Notes: a model not told the origin generated them from the letters alone. DNA of 64,000 bases from an uncultured Alistipes sp. (GCA_910576555.1 CAJTIY010000007.1:17880-81879), one strand, 5' to 3'; shown: positions 27,329 to 36,677, counted from the stretch's first letter. Translations and numbers: made by a program.

Positions 27329-28438
27329 ATGAAAAAAATACTCGTCTTTTCATACGATTACCCGCCCAACGACGGTGGAATCGCACGGCTGACTCACCAG
27401 ATCGCTGCCAACTTCCGTCGCCGCGGACATGACGTTTCCGTGCTCACCTCCGATCATCAAGGCAACAATACCGAAACATACGACACGGAACGGATTCCGA
27501 CCCACCGCATCGCCGGATCGCGATGGCGACGCATCTTCGAAGCCTACCAGTATTTACGTCATCTACCCGAAAAAGACTCGTATACCGTCATTTGCGGTTT
27601 ATGGTGGCCGGAGGGCTTAATAGCAGCATTAGCAGGATTCAAACATACGTACATACTAACACATGCCGCAGAATTGCGTACTGCTAAATCGTGGTTCCGC
27701 AAACGGATATGGCTCCCGATCGTTGCCAATTGGACATTACGACGAGCAGAGGGAGTCATCGCCAACAGCGCTTATACGGCCGCATTGAGTCGTCGTGTTT
27801 CGCCTCGGGCCCACGTATTCGAACTTCCGCTGGCGGTCGATCATGCTTTTTTCACGCCGGCAACGGAGCGGAGCAATGATTCGGACTGCTTTCGGATTTG
27901 CACCGTAGCCCGTATCTGCATGTTCAAGGGATTCGACACGATCCTCACAGCGATCGATCGGCTTCCGGCGGAGACGAAAAGACGAATCCGATGGGAAATC
28001 GCGGGTTCAGGGCCCGACAAAGAGCAGCTGCGGCAACTGATCGAACAATCCTCCGTCGCCGACCAAATCACCATGCTGGGTTTCGTCGCAGATGCAGACA
28101 TTCCCGAATTATATCGTCGTTCGGACCTGTTCGCACTCTGTACGCGGGAAGACGATCGCACAGCCAATGTCGAGGGCTTCGGTCTGGTGTTCCTCGAAGC
28201 GCAGGCTTGCGGCACTCCGGTAGTCGGCACCAATGCCGGAGGCATACCTTCGGCGATCGAACTCGGCAACGGAGGTTGGCTGATCGAAACGACAGAGGAA
28301 CTGACCGCATTGCTCCACCATCTTATTGCTCATCCGGACCAATGCCGTACGATGGGTGACAAAGCCCGTCGACGCATCGAAGCCTCCTGCACATGGCAGC
28401 ACTACCTGAATAGCTTGAGCGAAATCATCCATATCTAA
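27329..28438 (+). CDS. Family 4 glycosyltransferase
   Basis: 369 residues with the GT-B fold. The acceptor side shows FSYDYPPNDGGIARLTHQIA. The donor side shows ICTVARICMFKGFDTIL, EIAGSGPDKEQL and DIPELYRRSDLFALC. The E-x7-E signature appears as ENVEGFGLVFLEAQACGTPV-like (VEGFGLVFLEAQACGTPVVG). It retains configuration as a GT4. The sugar cannot be named. It lies between a GT2 and the EpsG-type polymerase in the AT-richer cassette. Confidence 0.9.
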   Translation: MKKILVFSYDYPPNDGGIARLTHQIAANFRRRGHDVSVLTSDHQGNNTETYDTERIPTHRIAGSRWRRIFEAYQYLRHLPEKDSYTVICGLWWPEGLIAALAGFKHTYILTHAAELRTAKSWFRKRIWLPIVANWTLRRAEGVIANSAYTAALSRRVSPRAHVFELPLAVDHAFFTPATERSNDSDCFRICTVARICMFKGFDTILTAIDRLPAETKRRIRWEIAGSGPDKEQLRQLIEQSSVADQITMLGFVADADIPELYRRSDLFALCTREDDRTANVEGFGLVFLEAQACGTPVVGTNAGGIPSAIELGNGGWLIETTEELTALLHHLIAHPDQCRTMGDKARRRIEASCTWQHYLNSLSEIIHI

Positions 28439-28448
28439 CTTACGGCAG

Positions 28449-29540
28449 ATGTTAAACGCTGAATTACAATATTTCATCCTCCACAACTTCCTGCTTTTTC
28501 TCGTTTTAATTACCGCTATCAGCTATTTGACACGAGGAGCCAATGCCCCGAGCATCCATTCGAAAACACCCGCCGTCCTGCTTTTCCTATTCATGGTACT
28601 GATCATCGGATATCGGGATTGGACCTCACCTCTGTTCGGAGACTCCAACACATACGGTAACTACCTGAAATTAGCGACCAGCCCGGAAAGCGTCTGGTAT
28701 TCGAAAAGCAAACTGTTCGGATACATCTATTATTACTGGCATAAATGGAATCTTTCGGCGGAGTCGTTCTTCCTGCTCTCCGCATTGATCTATTGCGCCC
28801 CGATGTATGCGCTCTCGAAAAAGCTGAAAAATTCGAGAAGCCCCTTTCTGCCCCTACTCTTTTTCGCCACTTCGCTCATCTGGTATTCTTTCGGAGTCAA
28901 CGGCATACGGAACGGTTGGGCATTCGCCATGATTCTATGGGCGATTTATTACTACGATCGTCCCTTCCTTTTCTATGCGTTTCTGGCCCTCGGCTACGCC
29001 ATTCACGGATCGGTCATGCTGACCATCGGCGCCATATGCGTTACCCGTTATTACGCGAAACCGAAAAGCATGCTTCTTTTTTGGCTGGGTTGCGTACTTC
29101 TCTCCGTCATAATCGGCCGTTACGCGGAAGACATATTCCTGCAATACGACTTCATCGCAGAAGAAGGCGAAGGCTACTTATCGCTTGAGGAAGAGGTAAA
29201 TGACGATGTCACATTTTCCCACACGGGATTTCGATGGGACTTCGTACTCTACAGTGTCATTCCGATCCTATGGGGTTATTACAACATCATTAAATCCCAA
29301 GTCAAGGACAAATACTACGATTGGATATTTTGTACCTATGTTCTGGCCAACGCCATCTGGGTACTCGTGATTCGCGCCAATTTCTCGAATCGTATCGCAT
29401 CGCTGTCTTGGTTTCTGATTCCGATCGTTATTGTCTATCCTTTGGTTCGAATGCACAATTTCCGCAATCAGAACCAAACGATCGCTATTACCCTCATCCT
29501 GTACTATGGTTTCACCTACGGCATGTGGCTTATCTCTTGA
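28449..29540 (+). CDS. EpsG-family polysaccharide polymerase
   Basis: 363 residues with about ten hydrophobic segments. It is similar in shape to EpsG/Wzy-type enzymes that polymerise repeat units in the periplasm. Recognisable points are YRDWTSPLFGDSNTY near residue 60, WYSFGVNGIRNGWAFAMIL with the conserved GxRNG-type arginine, and ALGYAIHGSVML. It is the only polymerase candidate in the locus, supporting a Wzx/Wzy-type pathway with the flippase at 21480. AT-rich composition suggests horizontal origin with its cassette. Confidence 0.82.
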   Translation: MLNAELQYFILHNFLLFLVLITAISYLTRGANAPSIHSKTPAVLLFLFMVLIIGYRDWTSPLFGDSNTYGNYLKLATSPESVWYSKSKLFGYIYYYWHKWNLSAESFFLLSALIYCAPMYALSKKLKNSRSPFLPLLFFATSLIWYSFGVNGIRNGWAFAMILWAIYYYDRPFLFYAFLALGYAIHGSVMLTIGAICVTRYYAKPKSMLLFWLGCVLLSVIIGRYAEDIFLQYDFIAEEGEGYLSLEEEVNDDVTFSHTGFRWDFVLYSVIPILWGYYNIIKSQVKDKYYDWIFCTYVLANAIWVLVIRANFSNRIASLSWFLIPIVIVYPLVRMHNFRNQNQTIAITLILYYGFTYGMWLIS

Positions 29541-29562
29541 TATTCTCCTCAAACCGAATCTT

Positions 29563-30423
29563 ATGACGACATCTTCCCACAAAGTCTGCGTCGTAATGCC
29601 CGTATACAACGGCGCCGGAACGATCCGCCGTGCCATCCGGTCGCTCCAACTTCAAACCTATGCCAACTGGGCCTGCGTGATCGTCGACGACGGTTCGACG
29701 GACGATACCGCAGCGATCCTCGATCGGATCGAAGATCCTCGGTTCCGGATTATCCATTTGGAAGCCAATCGAGGCAGAGGATATGCCCGCAAAACGGCGA
29801 TCGCCAATGCCGACGGCGAATATTTGGCCTATCTGGACGCCGACGATTTCATCCATCCGGACAAGCTGCGCCTTCAGATCGAACGGTTCCGTTCGGACCC
29901 CGAACTCGATCTGGTCGGTTGCGGCGCACTGATGCTGGACCGGCGCCTGCAGCCACTCAACCGCTCCGCAAACACACGATCGATCAAAGCGCTGTACCGC
30001 GACGGCGACAGCCTGCCTACGGTCATGGCGGCAGTCATGGTACGCACGGAACTGGCCCGCAACATCGAATACAATACGGCTTTGGACGTCGGCGAAGACA
30101 TCGATTACTTCTCGCGTTACCTCGACGGACGATACTATGCGAACATTCCGGATGCAATGTATTATTATGATCTAGGAATGACTTCGAGCATGAAAATAAT
30201 GCGCTATACTGCCCACGACATCAAACGCGGCTGGTACCAGTTCCGCAGAACTCCCGTCGCCGGTCTGAAAATAATGCTTTTCGATATACTGAAGCTATTC
30301 GTATACGGATGTACGTTACCCGTACTCGGATCCGGATTCTTCATCGCCCGCAGAGGCGTTCCTGCAAATCCGTCCGAAATCGAGGCGTTCCGGACAACGC
30401 TTGCCGCAATTGAACAAAAATAG
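29563..30423 (+). CDS. Family 2 glycosyltransferase
   Basis: 286 residues from MTTSSHKVCVVMPVYNGAG. The GT-A signatures are VIVDDGSTDDTAAIL, ANRGRGYARKTAIA and YLDADDFI (D-x-D-like), with GEDIDYFSRYL near 180 as the catalytic region. A hydrophobic stretch near residue 250 (LPVLGSGFFI) suggests membrane contact. The frame is open upstream into the polymerase gene, but family homology begins at this ATG. Composition starts to rise toward the genome norm within this gene. Confidence 0.88.
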   Translation: MTTSSHKVCVVMPVYNGAGTIRRAIRSLQLQTYANWACVIVDDGSTDDTAAILDRIEDPRFRIIHLEANRGRGYARKTAIANADGEYLAYLDADDFIHPDKLRLQIERFRSDPELDLVGCGALMLDRRLQPLNRSANTRSIKALYRDGDSLPTVMAAVMVRTELARNIEYNTALDVGEDIDYFSRYLDGRYYANIPDAMYYYDLGMTSSMKIMRYTAHDIKRGWYQFRRTPVAGLKIMLFDILKLFVYGCTLPVLGSGFFIARRGVPANPSEIEAFRTTLAAIEQK

Positions 30424-30431
30424 CTGAAATT

Positions 30432-31568
30432 ATGCAAATCCGCGAAAAACTCCTCCGCCTGACCACCATCGACGGCAGCCTCGACACCCTGCTCAAGGGC
30501 CAGCTCCGCTACATGAACGAATCGTTCGAGGTCGTCGGCGTCGCCGACGACTCGGGTCGGCTCGACGCCGTGGCCGCGCGCGAAGGGATCCGCACCGTGG
30601 CCGTGCCGATGCGGCGCGCGATCAGCCCGCTGGCCGATCTGCGGTCGCTGCTCCGACTCTTCCGCCTCTTCCGCCGCGAACGCCCCCTGATCGTCCACGC
30701 CAACACGCCGAAGGCGAGCCTGCTGGGCATGGTCGCCGCATGGCTCGCCCGGGTTCCCCACCGCATCTACTTAGTCACCGGGCTCCGCTTCGAGACGACG
30801 CACGGCGCGCTGCGATTCGTGCTCAAGACGATGGAACGGATCACCTGCCTCTGCGCGACGAAGGTGATTCCCGAAGGCGAAGGGGTCAAGGCGACCCTCC
30901 TCCGGGAGCGAATCACCCGAAAACCGCTGCAGAAGATCCACCACGGCAACATCAACGGCATCGACATCGCCCATTTCGACCGCACGGCGGAGGTCGAGCG
31001 GCGTGCCGCGGAGCTCCGCGCGGGATCGGAGGCATTCACGTTCCTGTTCATCGGCCGCATGGTCCGCGACAAGGGCATCGAAGAGTTGCTCGCCGCCTTC
31101 GACCGCCTCGCCCACGAACGCGACGATGTCCGGCTGCTGCTCGTCGGCAACTTCGAGGACGAACTCGATCCCGTGTCGCCCGCCGCGAAGAGCATCATCG
31201 AACGGAACCCGAAGATCCGCTTCGCAGGATTCCAGAGCGACGTCCGCCCCTATCTTGCGGCCTCCGACACGCTCGTGCTGCCCAGCTACCGCGAGGGCTT
31301 CCCCAACGTCGTCCTGCAGGCCGGAGCGATGGGGCTCCCGTGCATCGTCACCGACATCAACGGCTGCAACGAGGCCATCATCGAGGGCCGCAACGGCACG
31401 ATCATCCCCAAGCAGGACACCGATGCGCTCTACGATGCCATGCGGCGCTTCGTCGCCGACCGCGCCGCGACCCGCACGATGGCCGCCGCGGCCCGCGACC
31501 TGACCGCTTCGCGCTACCTCCAGCAGGATGTCTGGCGCGCCACACGCGAAATGTATCAAACGTTATAA
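30432..31568 (+). CDS. Family 4 glycosyltransferase
   Basis: 378 residues, GT-B fold, GC-rich like the core genome. The N-terminal half includes PLIVHANTPKASLLGMVAAW, as in N-acetylgalactosamine/glucosyl transferases of the PglA/WcaL type. The C-terminal half includes FLFIGRMVRDKGIEELL, VRLLLVGN, DTLVLPSYREGFPNVVLQAG (E-x7-E region) and GLPCIVTDINGCNEAI. It opens the right-hand GC-rich block. It lies 2 bases before the PglC-like gene, so it may add the second sugar to the bacillosamine-type primer; that is inference. Confidence 0.9.
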   Translation: MQIREKLLRLTTIDGSLDTLLKGQLRYMNESFEVVGVADDSGRLDAVAAREGIRTVAVPMRRAISPLADLRSLLRLFRLFRRERPLIVHANTPKASLLGMVAAWLARVPHRIYLVTGLRFETTHGALRFVLKTMERITCLCATKVIPEGEGVKATLLRERITRKPLQKIHHGNINGIDIAHFDRTAEVERRAAELRAGSEAFTFLFIGRMVRDKGIEELLAAFDRLAHERDDVRLLLVGNFEDELDPVSPAAKSIIERNPKIRFAGFQSDVRPYLAASDTLVLPSYREGFPNVVLQAGAMGLPCIVTDINGCNEAIIEGRNGTIIPKQDTDALYDAMRRFVADRAATRTMAAAARDLTASRYLQQDVWRATREMYQTL

Positions 31569-31570
31569 CG

Positions 31571-32179
31571 ATGTACCGTCATTTTTTCAAACGCTTTTTC
31601 GATCTGGTGCTCTCCTTCACGGCGCTCGTCGCCCTCTCGCCGCTGCTCGTCGTCGTCACCGTATGGCTCCATTTCGCCAACAAGGGCGCCGGAGCGTTCT
31701 TCCTTCAGGAGCGTCCGGGCAAGAACGCCAAGATATTCAAGGTCATCAAATTCAAGACGATGACCGACGCCTGCGATGCCGACGGCAATCCGCTGCCCGA
31801 CGAACGCCGGCTGACGCGCGTGGGACGTTTCGTCCGCTCGACCTCGCTCGACGAGCTGCCCCAGCTGCTCAACGTCCTCAAGGGCGACATGTCGCTGATC
31901 GGGCCGCGGCCGCTGCGCGTGCACTATCTGCCGTTATACAACGCAGTGCAGGCCCGGCGCCACGAGGTCCGGCCCGGCATCACGGGCTGGGCGCAATGCC
32001 ACGGCCGCAACGCCATTTCTTGGACCCGAAAATTCGAATTGGATGTCTGGTACGTAGATCATGTGACCCTGATAACTGATTTGAAAATCATCTGCGTCAC
32101 CATATCGAAAGTACTCCGCAGAGCGGACATCTCCTCGGCAAACTCCGTCACAGCGGAACCGTTCAACGGGAATAATTAA
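31571..32179 (+). CDS. PglC-like phosphoglycosyl transferase
   Basis: Monotopic initiating enzyme that transfers a sugar-1-phosphate to undecaprenyl phosphate. It has 202 residues, the short PglC form. An N-terminal re-entrant hydrophobic helix (LVLSFTALVALSPLLVVVTV) is followed by the catalytic DE pair in TSLDELPQLLNVLKGDMSLI. GPRPL and RPGITGWAQCHGRN also match the family. Composition changes from GC-rich to AT-richer in its last third, near 32030, and continues into the next gene. The donor is probably a UDP-diNAc-bacillosamine-like sugar, given PglD- and PglE-like neighbours. Confidence 0.9.
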   Translation: MYRHFFKRFFDLVLSFTALVALSPLLVVVTVWLHFANKGAGAFFLQERPGKNAKIFKVIKFKTMTDACDADGNPLPDERRLTRVGRFVRSTSLDELPQLLNVLKGDMSLIGPRPLRVHYLPLYNAVQARRHEVRPGITGWAQCHGRNAISWTRKFELDVWYVDHVTLITDLKIICVTISKVLRRADISSANSVTAEPFNGNN

Positions 32180-32197
32180 TAAAACCATATCTATACG

Positions 32198-32887
32198 ATG
32201 AAAAGCGTAATTATCGGCGCCGGTACTTACGGCGAAGTCTATCTCGCGTATCTGGAAGAAGCAGGCGTACAGATCGTCGGATTTCTGGATGACGACGCGT
32301 CTCTATGGAATCGGGAAATACGGGGGAAACGAGTCCTCGGCGGCACGGATCGGCTCGCCGATCTACGCGAAGAGCTCGACGTCGAAGCCGTATATTGTCC
32401 GATCGGATCGAATGAAATACGTGTCCGGATGTTGACGCGCGCACGCCAAATGGGTTACCGGACACCGTGTTATTTTCATCCGTCCGTGATCCTATCACCT
32501 CAAATATCGATCGCAAACGAAGGTGTATACATTCTTCCCGGCACGAACGTTATGCCGTACGTAACCATTGAAAAAGACGTCATGATCAGTTCCGGGACGA
32601 ACATCCACCACCACTCCTACCTCGCACAAGGCACATTTATCTCGACCGGCGTCAATTTCGGAGCTAATATCCGCACGGAACCTTATGCCTATATCGGTAT
32701 GAGCGCTACGATCATGACGGGCATCCACCGGCTCGGAGAGGGATGTCTTATCGGTGCAGGCGCCGTAGTCATCCGCGACGTCGAAAAATATGCGATCATG
32801 GCCGGCGTTCCGGCTCGCTTAATCAAATACAAAGATCGTACGCCCGATTACGGAGCCCCCGAACGAGGGGGGGGGAACTCCCGATAA
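32198..32887 (+). CDS. PglD/NeuD-like sugar O/N-acyltransferase
   Basis: 229 residues. An N-terminal Rossmann-like sugar-nucleotide domain (MKSVIIGAGTYGEVYLAYLE, GFLDDDASLW) is followed by a left-handed beta helix with hexapeptide repeats (about 100-205; ISSGTNIHHHSYLAQGTFIS, GAGAVVIRDVEKYAIMAGVP). HHHS holds the likely catalytic His. It is expected to acetylate the 4-amino sugar made by the DegT-type aminotransferase downstream. A G9 tract at 32867-32875 lies eight codons or fewer from the stop. The C-terminal tail after VPARLIKYK is atypical. AT-richer than both neighbours. Confidence 0.85.
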   Translation: MKSVIIGAGTYGEVYLAYLEEAGVQIVGFLDDDASLWNREIRGKRVLGGTDRLADLREELDVEAVYCPIGSNEIRVRMLTRARQMGYRTPCYFHPSVILSPQISIANEGVYILPGTNVMPYVTIEKDVMISSGTNIHHHSYLAQGTFISTGVNFGANIRTEPYAYIGMSATIMTGIHRLGEGCLIGAGAVVIRDVEKYAIMAGVPARLIKYKDRTPDYGAPERGGGNSR

Positions 32888-32935
32888 GCTACCGCCTCGC
32901 ACCGGCCCTGCCGCATCTTCGAAAAACCACGAACC

Positions 32936-33892
32936 ATGCGGCATAACATCCTCGTCACATCGGCCGGCAAGCGCGTGGCGCTCGTGCGGGCCTTCCGTCG
33001 GGCACTCGACCGCACCTTCCCCGAGGGGAAGGTCCTCACGACGGACATGAATCCGGGGATGGCCCCGGCGGGCTACGCATCCGACGGCTGCTTCGCGGTG
33101 CCGCGGGTCACGGCCCCGAACTACATCGCGACGCTGCTCGACATCTGCCGACGCAACGATGTCGGAATGATCGTCCCGACGATCGACACCGAACTGCTCG
33201 TTCTCGCGGAGAACAAGCACCGGTTCGAAGCCGAGGGCATCGCCGCGATCGTCTCCGCCCGCCCGTTCGTCGCCACCTGCCGCGACAAACGACGCACGGG
33301 CGACTTCTTTGCCGCCCACGGCATCCGGACGCCGAAACCGGTCGACAAACACGCCCCGACCTTTCCGCTCTTCGCCAAACCCTACGACGGCTCGTTGAGC
33401 TGCAACCTCCACCGCATCACCCGTGCGGAGGAGCTCACGGAGGAGCTGCTGACCGACCCGAAGCTGATCTTCATGGAGTACATCGACACGAACCGCTACA
33501 AGGAGTACACGGCGGACCTCTACTACGGCCGCGACCACGAGCTCAAGGCGACGGTGCCGCGCGAGCGGATCGAGATCCGGGCCGGGGAGATCAGCAAGGG
33601 CCGCACCGAGAAGGGGCCGCTGGTCGACTATCTGCGGACGCGGCTCGGCCGCATCGAAGGGTGCGTCGGCTGCATCTGCATCCAGCTGTTCCGCGACCCC
33701 GCGACCGACGACACGGTCGGCATCGAGATCAATCCCCGCTTCGGGGGCGGATATCCCCTCGCCCTCGCTGCCGGGGCCGACTATCCGGAACTGCTGATCC
33801 GCGAATACTTCCTCGGGGAGCGAATCGCCTACCGCGACGACTGGCGGGACGGCATGCTCATGCTGCGCTACGATGACGCCGTATTCGTCTGA
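32936..33892 (+). CDS. ATP-grasp protein (CarB-like)
   Basis: 318 residues. It begins NILVTSAGKRVALVRAFRRA, as in ATP-grasp enzymes of Bacteroidetes polysaccharide loci. LFAKPYDGSLS supplies the ATP lysine region, FMEYIDTNRYKEYTADLYYG the hinge and strand, and VGIEINPRFGGGYPLA the metal-binding Glu/Asn site. Ligase chemistry (carboxylate plus amine, thiol or similar) is known for the fold; the substrate is unknown. It overlaps the HAD gene by 20 bases. The group may attach an amino acid or other acid to the amino sugar. Confidence 0.85.
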   Translation: MRHNILVTSAGKRVALVRAFRRALDRTFPEGKVLTTDMNPGMAPAGYASDGCFAVPRVTAPNYIATLLDICRRNDVGMIVPTIDTELLVLAENKHRFEAEGIAAIVSARPFVATCRDKRRTGDFFAAHGIRTPKPVDKHAPTFPLFAKPYDGSLSCNLHRITRAEELTEELLTDPKLIFMEYIDTNRYKEYTADLYYGRDHELKATVPRERIEIRAGEISKGRTEKGPLVDYLRTRLGRIEGCVGCICIQLFRDPATDDTVGIEINPRFGGGYPLALAAGADYPELLIREYFLGERIAYRDDWRDGMLMLRYDDAVFV

Positions 33893-34592
33893 CCTCCGTC
33901 GCGAGGTCGTCGTCTTCGACCTCGACGACACGCTCTGCAAGGAGATCGATTTCCTGCGGTCGGCCTTCCGGGCGATCGCCGACCGGCTGCTCCGCGACCA
34001 CCGGCTCGACGCGGATCCCTACCCGCGGATGCTCGACCTCCATGCGCAGGGCGCCGACGTGTTCGGGACGATCGACCGCATCTACGGCCTCGGCATCCCG
34101 CCGGCGGAGTACCTCGCACACTACCGCAACCACCGGCCTCGCATCGCCCTGTGGCCCGAGACGCGCACGACGCTCGAAACGCTGCGGGCCCGCGGCTGCA
34201 CGATCGGCCTGCTCACCGACGGGAGGAGCGTCACGCAGCGCAACAAGATCGCGGCGCTCGGCCTCGACGCCTTCGTCGCACCCGACGACATCGTCGTATC
34301 GGAGGAGTTCGGCAGCGAGAAGCCGTGCGAAGCCAACTACGCCCACTTCGTCCGCAGATACCCCGACGCGACGTTCGCCTACGTGGGCGACAATCCGTGC
34401 AAGGACTTCCTCGCACCCAACCGGCTCGGCTGGCGGACGATCTGCCTGCTCGACGACGGCCGGAACATCCACCGGCAGCGGTTCGACCTCCCGGCCGAAT
34501 ACCTGCCGCAGATAAGCATCGACAGCATCGAACGAATCATACATCATATCCGATTATGCACAACAGAATCTACCTCTGCTTGGCCCACATGA
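33873..34592 (+). CDS. HAD-superfamily hydrolase
   Basis: 239 residues, type I HAD phosphatase. Motif I is VFDLDDTLC (nucleophile and acid Asp, residues about 14-22). Motif II is IGLLTDGRS, motif III the Lys in GSEKPCEANY, and motif IV YVGDNPCKD. A helical cap lies between motifs I and II. It overlaps the ATP-grasp gene by 20 bases and the aminotransferase gene by 37, a sign of tight coupling. The substrate is unknown, perhaps a phosphorylated product in the same sugar-modification branch. Confidence 0.88.
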   Translation: MTPYSSDLRREVVVFDLDDTLCKEIDFLRSAFRAIADRLLRDHRLDADPYPRMLDLHAQGADVFGTIDRIYGLGIPPAEYLAHYRNHRPRIALWPETRTTLETLRARGCTIGLLTDGRSVTQRNKIAALGLDAFVAPDDIVVSEEFGSEKPCEANYAHFVRRYPDATFAYVGDNPCKDFLAPNRLGWRTICLLDDGRNIHRQRFDLPAEYLPQISIDSIERIIHHIRLCTTESTSAWPT

Positions 34593-35797
34593 GCGGCGAG
34601 GAACAGAAATTCATCAAGGAGGCCTTCGACACCAACTGGGTGGTGCCGCTAGGCCCCAACGTCAACGGGTTCGAGGAGGAGCTCAAGCAGTTCGTCGGCG
34701 GCGACCGCGAGGTCGTGGCCCTCTCCTCCGGCACGGCCGCCGTACACCTCGCGCTGCTGGCCTGCGGCGTGGGTCCGGGCGACGAAGTCCTCGTGCAGAG
34801 CTTCACCTTCTGCGCCTCGTCGCACCCGGTCGTCTACCTCGGCGCCACGCCCGTCTTCGTCGATTCCGAAGCCGAGAGCTGGAACATGGATCCGCAGCTG
34901 CTCGAAGAGGCCATCCGCGACCGCATCGCCAAGACGGGCCGCAAGCCGAAGGCCATCGTCCCGGTCTACCTCTACGGCATGCCGGCCCGGATCGACGAGA
35001 TCATGGCCGTCGCCGAACGCTACGACATTCCGGTCGTCGAAGATGCCGCCGAGGGTTTCGGCAGCCGCTACGACGGCCGTGTCTGCGGCACGTTCGGCCG
35101 CTACGGCGTGCTGTCGTTCAACGGCAACAAGATGATCACCACCTCGGGGGGCGGCGCGCTGATCTGCCCCGATGCTGCCGCGAAGCAGCGGATCATGTTC
35201 TACGCCACACAGGCGCGCGAGGCCTACCCCTACTACCAGCACGAGCACATCGGCTACAACTACCGCATGTCGAACATCTGCGCCGGCATCGGCCGCGGGC
35301 AGATGACCGTGGCCGACGCCCACATCGCCCACCACCGACGCCTCTGCGACCTCTACCGGGAACTGCTGGCAGGGGTCGACGGCATCTCGCTGCACGAGAA
35401 CCCCTCGCCGCGCTACGAGAGCAACTACTGGCTCAACACGATCCTGCTCGATCCAGCGCTGCATGTCGCCGGCGAGGCGCACGCCTACGAAACGGCCGTT
35501 CAGGGCGCCGTGGGCGGTGCCGCGGGAGTCACGCACGCCGCCGCGACGCTCCGCACCGACTGCGAGCCCAACCGCAACGTCGAGGCGATGCGCACGGCGC
35601 TCGATGCCGCAGGCATCGAATCGCGTCCCCTGTGGAAGCCCATGCACCGCCAGCCGGTCTACGCCGCCAATCCGCGCTACGTCAACGGCGTGAGCGAGTC
35701 GCTCTTCGCACGCGGACTCTGCCTGCCGAGCGGCCCCTGCGTCAGCGAGGACGACGTGCGCTACATCGTCGAGCGGATCGTCGCAGCGATCCGTTGA
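34556..35797 (+). CDS. DegT/DnrJ/EryC1/StrS aminotransferase, PglE-like
   Basis: PLP-dependent aminotransferase of 413 residues acting on nucleotide 4-keto sugars. It starts HNRIYLCLAHMSGEEQKFIK, like PglE-type enzymes. VALSSGTAAVHLAL binds the cofactor phosphate, VEDAAEGFGSRYDGR carries the ring-contact Asp, and SFNGNKMITTSGGG holds the Schiff-base lysine. With the PglC- and PglD-like genes this points to a diacetamido-trideoxy sugar primer. The matching 4,6-dehydratase (PglF) is not in the window. Last gene of the locus, with a strong terminator 128 bases later. Confidence 0.9.
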   Translation: MHNRIYLCLAHMSGEEQKFIKEAFDTNWVVPLGPNVNGFEEELKQFVGGDREVVALSSGTAAVHLALLACGVGPGDEVLVQSFTFCASSHPVVYLGATPVFVDSEAESWNMDPQLLEEAIRDRIAKTGRKPKAIVPVYLYGMPARIDEIMAVAERYDIPVVEDAAEGFGSRYDGRVCGTFGRYGVLSFNGNKMITTSGGGALICPDAAAKQRIMFYATQAREAYPYYQHEHIGYNYRMSNICAGIGRGQMTVADAHIAHHRRLCDLYRELLAGVDGISLHENPSPRYESNYWLNTILLDPALHVAGEAHAYETAVQGAVGGAAGVTHAAATLRTDCEPNRNVEAMRTALDAAGIESRPLWKPMHRQPVYAANPRYVNGVSESLFARGLCLPSGPCVSEDDVRYIVERIVAAIR

Positions 35798-35924
35798 TCC
35801 ACCGGACCGCGGATCCGTCGAGGCTCCGGGCCTCCGATCCGCAGGCCGTCGTCCGCCGGGTTCCGCCTCCGACGCGCAACGACCGGCGCCGCCGGCCCTG
35901 AAGAGGCGGTACGCCCCCTTGCTC

Positions 35925-35959
35925 CCCCTGCCGAAGTCATCCGGCAGGGGTATTTTTTT
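35925..35959 (+). terminator. Terminator of the polysaccharide locus
   Basis: 9-bp GC-rich stem (35925-35933 with 35942-35950), 8-base loop, then TATTTTTTT. Confidence 0.88.
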
Positions 35960-36032
35960 GTCCGGAAGATCGCTTGTCCGCACCGCGGAGTCCGAACCGT
36001 CCGCGCAACCTAATCCGGCACTCCCGAACGCA

Positions 36033-36067
36033 GTTCGCCCCGGAGGATGCAGTCCTCCGGGGCGAAC
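36033..36067 (-). terminator. Perfect 15-bp hairpin after the Rnf operon
   Basis: Arms 36033-36047 and 36053-36067 with a 5-base loop, 32 bases past the rnfA stop. It has no T-tract, so it may act in RNA stability or Rho-aided termination. Confidence 0.6.
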
Positions 36068-36098
36068 GACTCCGGGCGACGGGCGCCCTATCGGACCC

Positions 36099-36674
36099 TT
36101 ACACGAGACCCGAGAATCCCATGAAGGCCATAGCCAGAATACCCGCCGTCACGAGTGCTACGGGCACGCCGCGGAACGCTTTGGGCACGTCCTCGAACTC
36201 GAGACGCTCGCGGATGCCGGCGAACAGCACCAGCGCCAGCGCGAAGCCGAGCGCCGTAGCGACCGAATAGGTGACGCTCTGCAGCAGGTTGAACTCCTTC
36301 TGGATCATGAGGATGGCGACGCCCAGCACGGCGCAGTTGGTCGTGATGAGGGGCAGGAAGATACCCAGCGCCTGATAGAGCGACGGCGACATCTTCTTGA
36401 GGATGATCTCGACCATCTGCACGAGTGCGGCGATCACCAGAATGAAGACGATCGTCTGCATGTACTCGATGTGCCACAGTGCCAGCAGCTGCTGGAGCGG
36501 CCACGCCACCACGGCGGTGAGCGCCATGACGAAGGTCACGGCCGCGCCCATGCCGAGCGACGTCTCGACCTTCGACGAGACGCCCAAGAAGGGACATATG
36601 CCGAGGAACTGCGCCAGTACGACGTTATTGACGAAGATGGCGCCGATGATGATTGCGAAATAGGATACCTCCAT
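36099..36674 (-). CDS. rnfA: Rnf complex subunit A
   Basis: Integral-membrane subunit of the ferredoxin:NAD+ oxidoreductase that pumps Na+ or H+. It has 191 residues and six helices. FVNNVVLAQFLGICPFLGVS (about residues 14-33) has the Cys that, with its RnfE partner, holds a membrane [2Fe-2S] centre. LGIFLPLITTNCAVLGVAIL is the second inverted-repeat copy with another Cys. Last gene of rnfBCDGEA, starting 3 bases after the rnfE stop. Confidence 0.95.
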   Translation of the reverse strand: MEVSYFAIIIGAIFVNNVVLAQFLGICPFLGVSSKVETSLGMGAAVTFVMALTAVVAWPLQQLLALWHIEYMQTIVFILVIAALVQMVEIILKKMSPSLYQALGIFLPLITTNCAVLGVAILMIQKEFNLLQSVTYSVATALGFALALVLFAGIRERLEFEDVPKAFRGVPVALVTAGILAMAFMGFSGLV

Positions 36675-36677
36675 AGT

